Assembly: GCF_000026365.1 (NCBI RefSeq)
Contig: NC_012991.1
Coordinates: 1,302,001-1,366,000 of the forward strand
Direction of reading: 5' to 3'
Length of the DNA stretch: 64,000 nucleotides
Origin: Zygosaccharomyces rouxii
Taxonomy: Eukaryota; Ascomycota; Saccharomycetes; Saccharomycetales; Saccharomycetaceae
Shown here: positions 30,101 through 38,222 of the stretch, piece after piece
How positions within the stretch are numbered: the first letter of the stretch is position 1
Layout: each line of letters begins with the position of its first letter
Translations under genes and position numbers: made by a program
The notes under the pieces: generated by a model
What the model saw: only the letters and a program-made list of their open reading frames with translations
The model's database searches: none
Told to the model about the DNA's origin: nothing

Positions 30101-31313
30101 TATAGATGGGATTGCATTTGATGCTAACGATGAAAGTGGCGAGAACTTTTGGAAGAGAGCATGTAGAATAATCTTTCTTTTCAAAGGATTGGCAGAAAAT
30201 TTCCCGATTGGTATTACTTTAAGTCCAGTGGCCCCTGTCTATTGTAGAAGAAATGACGTTAGTCCATATCATATACTAAAGAGCTTCTCATTTAAGTTGA
30301 GAAGAGGATCAGACTCGGAATTGGTTCCAATGAATCCTCCTCAGCCATCGACAACAGCGATAGATTTGGACCATTTGAAAAATACTTTGGAAATTTTTGA
30401 AGAAGCCAGTTGGGAGAATATTCATATGGATACAATCCCGATGCTAAGTGTGATAGAAGGTGAAAGTATTTTTGATTATGCTGGTTATAGGAGGTTGCAT
30501 CCAGATTATTTCTCCTATGATAAAAACGGTGAATTCTTAAGTGCTTCGCTGTACACATCATGGTACGCCAACAATAATACAAATAATACTGGAGTTATAC
30601 CGGCTCATGGGAGCGACGTTGATTCTCAAAGGGATGCCGTTCAAAGTGTCCAAGAGATGCATATTTTCAACCAAATCATGGAACCTGGATACTGTGGTGG
30701 ATTTGCAGATGATTTATTTTTAAGAGATGCCCTTTATCAAACGGCACATTCTAGTACCACGTATTTCGTTCTCGATACTACAACGTGGTTAAGACATTTC
30801 GGCCACATTTACAAATTGGCTTCTAGTGGAGTTTTGAAATTTGCCATATGTCTAACCACTTTCCACGAATTAAGATTTTTACGTAAGCCCAAGGATGAAA
30901 ATGTAGTGGAAGCAGCTACAAGGGCTATTATTACGGTAAGACAACTTTACAGTGAAGGTAAACTTTTGCCTCTGAGGTTTACTGGTAATGTTGCCACACA
31001 TATTGAAGAACACTTAGAATTTGAGGAAAAAATTACATGGAGATCACACGTGGATGAATTTGTGATTGAAGCGGTCTATAAGGCTCAATCCAAATTTCAA
31101 GAGATGAATCAATTACAGCTTGAACAAGAGGAGCAGCAGCATCAACTAAGGGCTCATGATGATAGATCCGGATTAAAATTTGTTGTACTGGTTACGGACG
31201 ATTCTAATATGAGGAAAAAAGCTCAGGACCAGGATGTCCGTACCTTTAGTACTAAATTTGTCTTTTCACTATGCAATTCAATTGGATTGCGAAGTAAAAT
31301 TTGTACTAATTAG
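27195..31313 (+). CDS. ESL2: Est1-like PIN-domain protein (Esl1/Esl2 type)
   Basis: This 1372-residue protein is the single ortholog of S. cerevisiae ESL1 (YIL151C, 1118) and ESL2 (YKR096W, 1195). The N-terminal third is low complexity with Asn-rich tracts (about 270-405). The Est1/14-3-3-like TPR region begins near residue 415 (ALVQKLQDIYKVIVKQEIEL) and runs to about 1000. A C-terminal PIN domain lies at about 1185-1372. Its acidic positions are visible in YFVLDTTTWLRHFG, CLTTFHELRFLRK, SHVDEFVIEAV and VLVTDDSNMRKKAQ, so the nuclease-type site looks intact. The family resembles SMG5/6/7 and EST1. Neighbours PCC1 and PCK1 equal the ESL2 locus, and the YIL152W-like gene matches the ESL1 side. 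Confidence 0.92.
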   Translation: MIETFNHAKRRQTDKNTNDSSMIGMTPSFTNEINNSTGGVGDASAAAQSVFGTITGDLTREDSDNNNSNNNGEMNNSNNMSSSINPNVNPSINASNINPRLKRSSSNTYNYVSANFVKRRLPNQEEIFPQQSQFLDTSLTGAINQSISVPNTPSKAPTSRRPSLPKKAIDTSSASNYGGAGGGGTYALGSPYCSLPNVSTFVSNVDLASKAAIENSVQKLPCLERNSSNYLQTTPSRLDTPYLSQDQNSNKYYHHGISAYPPVNSGDNSNHHNNMNTNSNTTNNDNDNNNNNTNYYNNHNNRRQNETSKIADIQNSVSVANTNNNNNFDIKENRGNGDCNQDGNNNNGNTNENNFNMNNNGNNNNSINNRSGNNDGRDSNNNSNSNSNNNNNDNNNNNGNRAVPSVVVPSKRSSQALVQKLQDIYKVIVKQEIELQERCSQLTTSQTTELKNLWTIYKINSDLINNYVTFLTTALLPSQTEQDILIGEEIVEIYRIERRLWVYGTITFLDIFKNFSNFMDPEVCCQFITHVFISISNMLGDIPPKYGIPWLQRLGDLSRMAIALYPSGFIDWKLSAEHWYMEAMKFTYSHGKLYYHMSTVQQNTLEAFVNLGKSVFCQDTFIPSQQYMQLVIDNIYQRAFVERNNGNHRNTQLIEYLKHSEVMLLPSFLESADLQQVVLIYFKAKFGCDSNNVNIFDTRKMFCQNPDYLRYFFRHAPAFAESHILQLVGFGDPKNPFALLFELPRFLKDRKDKKEKRRTKSTTVTETSSTMAIDDLEDEQSDRMSTPEGFFGNIETLRFPYSVPSNLEIWNESLNYINMTSLKCSMVVLQKFLKGPLVVALPHFMPWTYFIISLAYKIKDLNHESSRKFWVEFVDRIFPWNTIVSFLNVLIAYMLDNSWKSSLVDSLCGQYSSMGLEDLLDYFNNNEVLPEVWKCWGTLWFDTICNKEQSHVEDLESVGIKNHMFLDAPIDGIAFDANDESGENFWKRACRIIFLFKGLAENFPIGITLSPVAPVYCRRNDVSPYHILKSFSFKLRRGSDSELVPMNPPQPSTTAIDLDHLKNTLEIFEEASWENIHMDTIPMLSVIEGESIFDYAGYRRLHPDYFSYDKNGEFLSASLYTSWYANNNTNNTGVIPAHGSDVDSQRDAVQSVQEMHIFNQIMEPGYCGGFADDLFLRDALYQTAHSSTTYFVLDTTTWLRHFGHIYKLASSGVLKFAICLTTFHELRFLRKPKDENVVEAATRAIITVRQLYSEGKLLPLRFTGNVATHIEEHLEFEEKITWRSHVDEFVIEAVYKAQSKFQEMNQLQLEQEEQQHQLRAHDDRSGLKFVVLVTDDSNMRKKAQDQDVRTFSTKFVFSLCNSIGLRSKICTN
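28001..28400 (+). repeat. AAC/AAT triplet-rich tract encoding poly-Asn in the ESL gene
   Basis: Discontinuous (AAT)n and (AAC)n tracts with AGC and GAT interruptions encode an Asn-rich, prion-like stretch of about 130 residues, before the conserved Est1-like region. Reading the opposite strand gives hydrophobic Val/Leu-rich frames that are artefacts. Confidence 0.8.
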
Positions 31314-32023
31314 AGAAATTTCCATTTTAAGTACCAATTCATATCATTGTATAACGTTAAACAGCATTTTGAACAAATGGCCAATCTGGAAGGTGAATTT
31401 ACAAATTTCGGTATTGCTTTATGCGAGTGTAAAATGGCCCTTTTAACCCTCGGGTCATCAGATATTACCATTATTTCAAAAGGCGATAACCAAATTGCAT
31501 GCCTTATATCGACTAAAATATCATAATTTTGATTTTGTTGTGATGTCTTTACCATAAGGTTAAAATCGTTTAATGCGCAAATTAACTGGGTAACTAAATT
31601 AGTTTTTTTCTTATCAGCACTAGAAGCACACTTCTCATTATCATCACGTATACGCCTGCGTAACGTGTAACTATCTCTAATATCCTCTCCTCTTGCTATG
31701 TTTGTCGTCGTTATCGGCTGAGATAATTTCGACACTTTAGAATTCTGTAAAATAGAATCCAAAGGTTTAGCATTATTTGACTCTTGGCTAGCAACCACAT
31801 ATGATTTTTGATTTATCGACGAAAGTGGTTTTCTTTTAAAGCTTGCATGTTCTATTTTCTTTGAACCACATAGCGAAGTAACGTTAACATTTTTGGATTC
31901 AAGTGGTAAGTTTTTCCTCGTTGATAATAGTGATGAAGATTTATATGCCAACTGACTCAGTCTTAAAGCACCTGGATTCTTGCTTCGAGCATCTCTGTAT
32001 AAATCTGAGCCTTTTCGATCCAT
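31310..32023 (-). CDS. YIL152W-like protein of unknown function
   Basis: This 237-residue protein is convergent with the ESL gene just as YIL152W (235 residues) is with ESL1 (YIL151C) in S. cerevisiae. The N-terminal half is basic and Ser-rich (MDRKGSDLYRDARSKNPGAL). The C-terminal half contains a helix LVTQLICALNDFNLMVK, then DILVDIRHAIWLSPFEIMVI and a Cys pair (ICSKCCLTLY) close to the end. I recognise no catalytic domain. Its stop codon overlaps that of the ESL gene by 3 bp on opposite strands, so the two transcripts must overlap. The function is unknown. Confidence 0.72.
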   Translation of the reverse strand: MDRKGSDLYRDARSKNPGALRLSQLAYKSSSLLSTRKNLPLESKNVNVTSLCGSKKIEHASFKRKPLSSINQKSYVVASQESNNAKPLDSILQNSKVSKLSQPITTTNIARGEDIRDSYTLRRRIRDDNEKCASSADKKKTNLVTQLICALNDFNLMVKTSQQNQNYDILVDIRHAIWLSPFEIMVISDDPRVKRAILHSHKAIPKFVNSPSRLAICSKCCLTLYNDMNWYLKWKFL

Positions 32024-32966
32024 ACAGAGTTAAATGTAGTTGTAGTTGCCGCTGAGTCGCGTAAGGTTTCCTTTTTATGTATTTTTTTTGCTTCTGTCCG
32101 AATCACGGATACACGCGAACTCAATAGTCATCTATTACGAGGATTTTAACCGCCGAACCTTTATGCTTTTTTCCTTTCCGGGTACTGCGTTCGTCTCCGT
32201 TAACCCTCCAGATAAGCTGCCGACCTTCTCTCCGGTAAAACTCGGGGCTTTAGCCAACTGCATTGCGAAAGTTTCCGATACATCTACCCGTCATTCTCGC
32301 ATTCAGTTCTTGGCACAGATAACCGCCGATCTTCTACGACCTTTCACCCGCCAAGAATGAAAAGAATATAGAAAACACGTCACAATTAGGTGATATATGG
32401 GGCGGTTAGAGCGCTCCAAAAAGGAATTCATAAAATATCTCCTTCAATGCGAAAGTCCCTTTATATTCCATTCGACCGCTATCGGGAACTATCGTCAGTA
32501 TACTGCTCAGAAGCTACGAATAATTCCGAAAATATATCCATATTGCCTCCCGGACATTTGCCTCTCATCGGAGGAAATACGTCATCTAATTCAAAGAAAA
32601 AACCAACATGTTTCAACACATACAGATATCGATTGATTCTAAGGGTATGGAAACATAAAGCTTCTTTTTCGACGCTTTAGAAGGATTAGCAACTAATACT
32701 AGTAATAGTATGAGTAACTGTAACTAGTGGGTTAATGGGTCCCTTCAGTATGGTTCAAGGGAGAAAATATTATAAGGGAAGCGAGAAGTAGCAAGGCGCC
32801 AAAACTTTAAAAAAGTATATAAATATCGATAATTCAAATCATTGAAGTGGTCTCTATCACCGCTTCTCTATCTAATATAGCTAATCATCAACAAGATTAA
32901 AGCATAATCCTAAAAATTGATACTAGCAAACAAAAATATATATAAAAAAAGATTAATATCTCAAAA
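32024..32966. promoter_or_regulatory. PCK1 upstream regulatory region
   Basis: The 943 bp between the divergent YIL152W-like gene and PCK1 contain a perfect CSRE (32467-32478) and a TATA element TATATAAAT at 32816-32824, 143 bp before the ATG. Further C/G-rich words that resemble zinc-cluster half-sites are scattered (for example TCCCGGAC near 32552, CATCGGAGG near 32569). Open frames here have no recognisable protein content. Confidence 0.55.
32467..32478 (+). promoter_or_regulatory. Carbon source-responsive element (CSRE) of PCK1
   Basis: TCCATTCGACCG matches YCCRTYNRNCCG at all positions, about 490 bp upstream of PCK1. CSREs bind the zinc-cluster activators Cat8 and Sip4 when glucose is exhausted, and S. 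cerevisiae PCK1 depends on such elements. The match is seen; binding is inferred. Confidence 0.65.
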
Positions 32967-34613
32967 ATGTCGCCCTCCAAAGTTCCAGTCCCCATTACCG
33001 ATACTGCAGAAGTTGAAGAACAAATCAGAAAAGAGCTGGCCCTAGGTAGTGAAGTTGTTACCATTAGACATAATGCTCCCGCAGCTACCTTATACGAGGA
33101 TGGGTTGAAAGAAAAGAAAACAGCTGTGGTTTCATCCGGTGCCTTAGCCGCCTACTCAGGTAGTAAGACTGGTAGATCTCCAAAGGACAAGCGTATCATC
33201 GAGGAAGAAACTTCCAAAAATGAAGTCTGGTGGGGCCCTGTTAACAAACCTGCTTCCGAAAAGACCTGGTCTATCAACCGTGAACGTGCCGCTGATTACC
33301 TGCGTACAAGGGACCATTTGTACATTATAGATGCCTACGCAGGCTGGGATCCTCGTTACCGTATTAAAGTTCGTGTCATTTGTGCGAGAGCTTACCATGC
33401 ATTATTTATGACTAACATGCTAATTAGACCTTCACCTGAGGAATTAGCAAATTTTGGTGAACCAGATTTTACAGTTTGGAATGCCGGTCAATTCCCTGCT
33501 AATCGTAACACTGAGGGTATGACTTCAAAGACAACAGTCGAAATTAATTTCAAGGCAATGGAAATGATAATTTTGGGTACCGAGTATGCCGGTGAAATGA
33601 AGAAAGGTATCTTTACTGTTATGTTTTATTTGATGCCAGTGCACCACAATGTGCTTACATTACACTCTTCTGCCAATCAAGGTATTGAAAGAGGTGATGT
33701 TACATTGTTCTTCGGCCTTTCAGGTACTGGTAAGACTACATTATCTGCTGACCCTCACAGGGCACTTATTGGTGATGATGAACATTGCTGGTCCGATCAT
33801 GGTGTTTTTAACATTGAAGGCGGTTGTTACGCGAAGTGTATCGACTTAACCGCTGAAAAGGAGCCAGAAATCTATAACGCTATTAAATTCGGTTCTGTTC
33901 TTGAAAATGTGGTCTTTGATGCATCGAATCGTGAAGTAGATTACACAGACAATTCTATCACGGAAAATACTAGATGTGCTTATCCAATTGATTACATCCC
34001 ATCTGCGAAGATCCCATGTTTGGCAGATAAACATCCCAGTAACATTGTTCTCTTAACTTGTGACGCATCTGGTGTGCTACCACCAGTTTCTAAACTGACT
34101 CCAGAACAAGTCATGTACCATTTTATCTCTGGTTACACCTCCAAGATGGCCGGTACTGAACAAGGTGTTACGGAACCAGAAACTACATTCTCATCTTGTT
34201 TCGGACAACCATTTTTAGCACTGCATCCAATGAGGTATGCCACTATGTTGGCCAAGAAGATGCATCAGCATAATGCCAATGCTTGGTTGGTAAACACCGG
34301 GTGGACCGGATCCTCCTACACTGCTGGCGGCAAGCGTTGTCCTTTGAAATACACAAGAGCAATTTTGGATTCAATTCATGACGGTTCTTTGTCTAAGGCT
34401 GATTATGAAACGTTGCCAATCTTTAACCTGCATACCCCAGCTAAGGTAAATGGTGTGCCAGATTCCCTTTTGAATCCTGCTAAATCTTGGGTTGAAGGTC
34501 CTACCAAATACAATAGCGCCGTCAAGACTCTAGCGACTAAATTTACTGAAAATTTCAAGATTTACCAAGATCAAGCGACTCCAGATGTTCTTGCAGCTGG
34601 TCCTCAATTCTAA
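32967..34613 (+). CDS. PCK1: Phosphoenolpyruvate carboxykinase (ATP), key gluconeogenic enzyme
   Basis: Pck1 converts oxaloacetate and ATP to phosphoenolpyruvate, CO2 and ADP in the cytosol. The 548-residue protein (S. cerevisiae 549) has the ATP-type P-loop [12 protein letters not shown] (about 248-259), the metal and substrate segment [20 protein letters not shown] (about 269-288), and [15 protein letters not shown] further on. The N-terminal [13 protein letters not shown] and the [15 protein letters not shown] motif are also typical. The start is the first ATG (MSPSKVPVP). It follows the ESL gene as YKR097W follows YKR096W. The promoter carries a CSRE and TATA box consistent with glucose repression. 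Confidence 0.98.
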   Translation: MSPSKVPVPITDTAEVEEQIRKELALGSEVVTIRHNAPAATLYEDGLKEKKTAVVSSGALAAYSGSKTGRSPKDKRIIEEETSKNEVWWGPVNKPASEKTWSINRERAADYLRTRDHLYIIDAYAGWDPRYRIKVRVICARAYHALFMTNMLIRPSPEELANFGEPDFTVWNAGQFPANRNTEGMTSKTTVEINFKAMEMIILGTEYAGEMKKGIFTVMFYLMPVHHNVLTLHSSANQGIERGDVTLFFGLSGTGKTTLSADPHRALIGDDEHCWSDHGVFNIEGGCYAKCIDLTAEKEPEIYNAIKFGSVLENVVFDASNREVDYTDNSITENTRCAYPIDYIPSAKIPCLADKHPSNIVLLTCDASGVLPPVSKLTPEQVMYHFISGYTSKMAGTEQGVTEPETTFSSCFGQPFLALHPMRYATMLAKKMHQHNANAWLVNTGWTGSSYTAGGKRCPLKYTRAILDSIHDGSLSKADYETLPIFNLHTPAKVNGVPDSLLNPAKSWVEGPTKYNSAVKTLATKFTENFKIYQDQATPDVLAAGPQF

Positions 34614-34754
34614 GGTAACTCCTTTTCCCCTCCGTTTTATAGGTTATTTTATTTAAATATTCTTCCACACATTGAAATGATGAGTATCATTCTACACATT
34701 TTATGTGAAAACAAATATATACGTATATGTTTATAAAATCAAACTCTGGTTCAA

Positions 34755-35930
34755 TTATCTTTTCGTTAGGTCATGATGTGCGGTTGAATTCGTTGTTCTT
34801 GCAGTTGGGGGTCCCATACGAGTTCTTGCAGGTGGCGCTCTAGCCTCCGATGCTGCAGTAGTAGAAGGTGCAGGAAAATGGGGCACAGGGGAATTAATAG
34901 AGGATACAAACGCAGCATACTTACCACCCGTTGATGATGTATTGCGTCTGTCAGCGTCTGCAGGATCATATATGAGTAATTGTTTACCTGTTTGATTATC
35001 TACCCAGGGATAAAATCCAGTACCAAACCAAAAGTGTTGCACAACTGGAAACTTGTTCAAAACTTCTACAGCATACATTTTCATCAAACCAGATTCCAGT
35101 TTTGCCCATGTATGAACAGTTGTGGCCAGATCATAAAGCATTGATGAATGTTCACGAAATGGACCTCTTTTCACTTGATAGATAAAACCAATAGTTTGAC
35201 AGTAGAGATTTAAATGAGCATATTCCTGCACCAAATGATGATTCAAAATATCTCTTGGTCTTAAAGGTGCTTCTTTGTAGTTTGCCCATTGAGCACTACC
35301 AAAAACGTATGCTAAATGGAAGTGATCGTCTAACCCCCAAACTCCGTGAGAACCCGCTGGTTCCAAAGTGTAGGTAAGGATCAATTTGCGAACTACTGCA
35401 TAATAGGCATTCATGATCAATAGAAAATCTTCACCTTGAAATTCATCTGTAAAGAGCCCCAACATATCAATTGCACCAACCACCGCTAAAAAAGACAATT
35501 CGTGTCCAGTACCGTAGTCCAACCTAGTGGCAGACCCAAAGCTATTACCCAAATAGTGAACTAGTTCCACTATACAGTGATGAAATCTATCTGGTAAAAC
35601 TTTACGCCAAAGCGATGGCATTTGCTCATCAATTTTAGCGTGCCAATCTCTACAGGCCAAGTTACCGTACCTGCGAGGACCTTCCAAGGGAGGCGTTTGG
35701 TCAACCAATAAAGACATGTGGTTTAAAACGCCAACAAATTCATTCACGACTGATATACGTGATGGTCCCTGTGGGATATTGACTCTATTGATTATCTTGG
35801 CATACTTTTGTATGAAATATTTCAAACGTACGATAGCAACTGATGCTTGGAACTCAAGCGTGCATTGACTATCAAATATACGTTTAACAGGTGTGTTGAA
35901 CTGAGTATTTTCGTTGGTCAACATTCTCAT
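34755..35930 (-). CDS. RRD1: PP2A/PP2A-like phosphatase activator, peptidyl-prolyl isomerase Rrd1 (PTPA)
   Basis: This 391-residue protein (S. cerevisiae Rrd1 393) belongs to the PTPA family, which activates PP2A-type phosphatases such as Sit4 and takes part in the rapamycin response. Family signatures are visible: TPVKRIFDSQ (about 14-23), PPLEGPRRYGNLACRDWH, YLGNSFGSATRLDYGTGHEL, EPAGSHGVWGLDDHFHL and FPVVQHFWFGTGFYPW. The C-terminal ~50 residues are a Pro/Thr/Ala-rich tail. The frame is open from a GTG at 35951; the first ATG is 35930. RRD1 is the ortholog of YIL153W, beside the IMP2' and YIL152W orthologs here. Confidence 0.95.
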   Translation of the reverse strand: MRMLTNENTQFNTPVKRIFDSQCTLEFQASVAIVRLKYFIQKYAKIINRVNIPQGPSRISVVNEFVGVLNHMSLLVDQTPPLEGPRRYGNLACRDWHAKIDEQMPSLWRKVLPDRFHHCIVELVHYLGNSFGSATRLDYGTGHELSFLAVVGAIDMLGLFTDEFQGEDFLLIMNAYYAVVRKLILTYTLEPAGSHGVWGLDDHFHLAYVFGSAQWANYKEAPLRPRDILNHHLVQEYAHLNLYCQTIGFIYQVKRGPFREHSSMLYDLATTVHTWAKLESGLMKMYAVEVLNKFPVVQHFWFGTGFYPWVDNQTGKQLLIYDPADADRRNTSSTGGKYAAFVSSINSPVPHFPAPSTTAASEARAPPARTRMGPPTARTTNSTAHHDLTKR

Positions 35931-36094
35931 GGCATTTCGAGATCCTTTCACTAATGTATGTATGTATGTATGAACATGTAAGTGTTTGTCATGTTTCCTA
36001 AGCTCGCCTTAAAACTCGCTCATATGACAACTTAAACCCACCTTGGCTTGAACCTGTACAACAAACAAACCATCATTAGAGAAAGTTCTTAGTG

Positions 36095-37123
36095 ATGAGC
36101 AACCAAAAGAGTATATTGTTGACGGTACCAGATGGTACGCGAACAGTTTTACTAGATGAACCTCATAGAAGACATTCGTTAGCGGAACCAGGTGGTGTGC
36201 AATTCGATTCTGAACAATTAGAAAGGGGTAGGTCAAGGGTTAAAGCCGCTCGAGGAATTAAATCAAATAGTGGTTCAAGGTCCCGTAGTAGAAATCCAAG
36301 TCATGTAAGGAATGGAGAGTTTCTCAAATGGACAGTGTTGAAAAGAGATCCTTCAATGAGATTACACAAGAAACCGCACGGTAACGGTATAGGCAACAAT
36401 GCTGATGACGAAGAAGAAGAAGAAGAAGATGAAGACCAAGAAGATGAGGATTTAGTATCTGATGAAGAACAAGTTAGTGATGTGGAGAACGATCTTGAAA
36501 TTGATGAGCAGATGCATTACGATATGGGGACAAGAGTATTACCCAATTATGCGGCGTCCATAAATGAAGTACTCGCCTCAACCAAGTCATGGATCTCCAC
36601 TTATGAATCCCAAGAGACAACCCAAGACGTCAGCTTTACCAAATTACCGGGTGGCTATTCCAGGTGTTGCCAGCTTCTGTCACGTGGCAAGGGCGCTACT
36701 ACTCGTCGGAGTTTTGTCCTCTGTACAGATCTGACAACAGAATCTCACTATGCACTTGCATACGTAATTGGTGCCCTACTGAACAATGGTGATACGCTTT
36801 ATATCGTTCACTGGGATGGCAAACAGCCCGGTAGTAGTAAGGAAACTCTTGAACAAAGCGTCAAGTCTCTAAGACAACATGTTTTACACAAACTAGACTG
36901 TGCAAGTGCAAGTTTACAAGATTTGGACGTTGTATTGCTATCATTGTCGCATCCATACCCTAAACATTTATTAAGTGAGATGATCTACGCATTACAGCCC
37001 ATTGCTCTATGTTGTTCATTGTCATTGGTACTAACAACGCTACAGAATTTTGTTTGTTCAGTACCAACTTTAGTGATCAGAAAGAAATTGAAGAGATCAA
37101 AAAGAAAGGGTATCAGCGACTAG
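36095..37123 (+). CDS. IMP21: Transcriptional regulator Imp2' (Imp21)
   Basis: This 342-residue protein (S. cerevisiae Imp2' 346) is a regulator needed for use of non-fermentable carbon, ion homeostasis and DNA-damage resistance. The N-terminus has KSILLTVPDGTRTVLLDEP, followed by a basic RS-like stretch and a strongly acidic run (about 108-140, mostly D and E). The C-terminal half (about 175-330) is globular with RRSFVLCTDLTTESHYALAY and GDTLYIVHWD, reminiscent of a universal-stress-type fold. It is divergent from RRD1 and upstream of GUT2, the same order as YIL153W-YIL154C-YIL155C. An in-frame GTG precedes; the ATG at 36095 is the start. Confidence 0.9.
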   Translation: MSNQKSILLTVPDGTRTVLLDEPHRRHSLAEPGGVQFDSEQLERGRSRVKAARGIKSNSGSRSRSRNPSHVRNGEFLKWTVLKRDPSMRLHKKPHGNGIGNNADDEEEEEEDEDQEDEDLVSDEEQVSDVENDLEIDEQMHYDMGTRVLPNYAASINEVLASTKSWISTYESQETTQDVSFTKLPGGYSRCCQLLSRGKGATTRRSFVLCTDLTTESHYALAYVIGALLNNGDTLYIVHWDGKQPGSSKETLEQSVKSLRQHVLHKLDCASASLQDLDVVLLSLSHPYPKHLLSEMIYALQPIALCCSLSLVLTTLQNFVCSVPTLVIRKKLKRSKRKGISD

Positions 37124-38222
37124 CTGATAACGAGGTACATAACAGTAATAGTACATAATGGTAACAATATTTAACGATCATGAGGGTTTGATAAGTAGGC
37201 GATATGCGCATATATCATGTGCGAACATTTAAAGGAAAAAGAAAACAAACAAATCGGACTTTTTATCGGACAGCGCATCCACATCGCTCACCACGGTCCG
37301 GTTGCCCGGAAATTCTCCTCCCCTTCCTTGTTGCCGAAAACTTCATCCCCCCTTTGCCGTTTATCCGAAAACTAGAAACCCCTACTCAAGCTGTCAAGCA
37401 AAAAGAACACCCATACATGCCTGGCGCATAGCGTGCAGAAGAATTTTTGTGTGCCTCCTCTCCGGCACGAGAAGCTGCCGAGATGGTCCCGGACTAACGA
37501 CTGCGATGGCGGCTCGGACTTAAATACAGAGGAGGGGCAAGCAGCAAGAGAGAGGGAAAGGGAACAAAATGCCTTTTCCACAGTCGTTAATGGCTTAGAC
37601 GTCAAAATGTAATTACTCACTTCACATCCTATCTAAAGTTTCCATCTTCCAGCTCCCTGCCTGCTTGCCGCCTTAGCCTAGACAGAGCCTCCTCCTAATT
37701 GTAGTCTCTTGTTTTTACTCCCCTTTAAAATTCCTTCTCCTCCCCCGAAAGCCCGGCTTTCTTCTTCTCTAAATTCTTTACCCCGCAGCCCCTAAAAAGG
37801 AACAAGAATAAGTTTCCCCTGATTAACGCCTGCACAAAAACAAGGCAAAAAGAAAAGAGAAGAAAAAAAAAAAAAGGGCGTGTGATCTCTGCGAGGGGTC
37901 ACTTTTTTTTTCACCCCGCCCCTTTAATCTTTCGACTCAAAAGTTAACCGATATAAGATCGAATAATTTCCCCAGAAAAATTTTTTTCTTTCGGCTTTTC
38001 CTTTACCTCTTCCACCCTAGGTGAAATTCCCTTCTGTTCCTTTTCATTGTATTGCTTACGGTGTACTGTGCAATCTCTTTTTATCCTTTTTATTCCTTTC
38101 ATTTCTTTGTTCTTATTCAGTTCATCTGTTTGAGAGTCGTTGATTCTATTGTCTGTTGATAACTATAACGTTCGGTTCGAATTGCTTCCACTCATCTGTC
38201 TGTAATAGTACTGTATTCCTAA
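37124..38222. promoter_or_regulatory. GUT2 upstream region
   Basis: A 1.1-kb spacer between IMP21 and GUT2, unusually C-rich and pyrimidine-biased in its second half, with CT-rich tracts (about 37640-37790 and 37980-38120). Two CSRE-like sites lie at 37357-37367 (perfect CCRTYNRNCCG core) and 37297-37308 (one mismatch), roughly 0.9 kb before GUT2. Short open frames here lack any protein signature. Confidence 0.4.

Noticed and set aside
32046..32680. Open frames of 79-104 codons in the PCK1 promoter
   Set aside because: They overlap each other in different frames, have no recognisable motifs and surround clear regulatory elements.
36371..36500. Acidic GAA/GAT repeat in IMP21 as a possible regulatory repeat
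   Set aside because: It simply encodes the poly-acidic stretch that is normal for the Imp2' protein.
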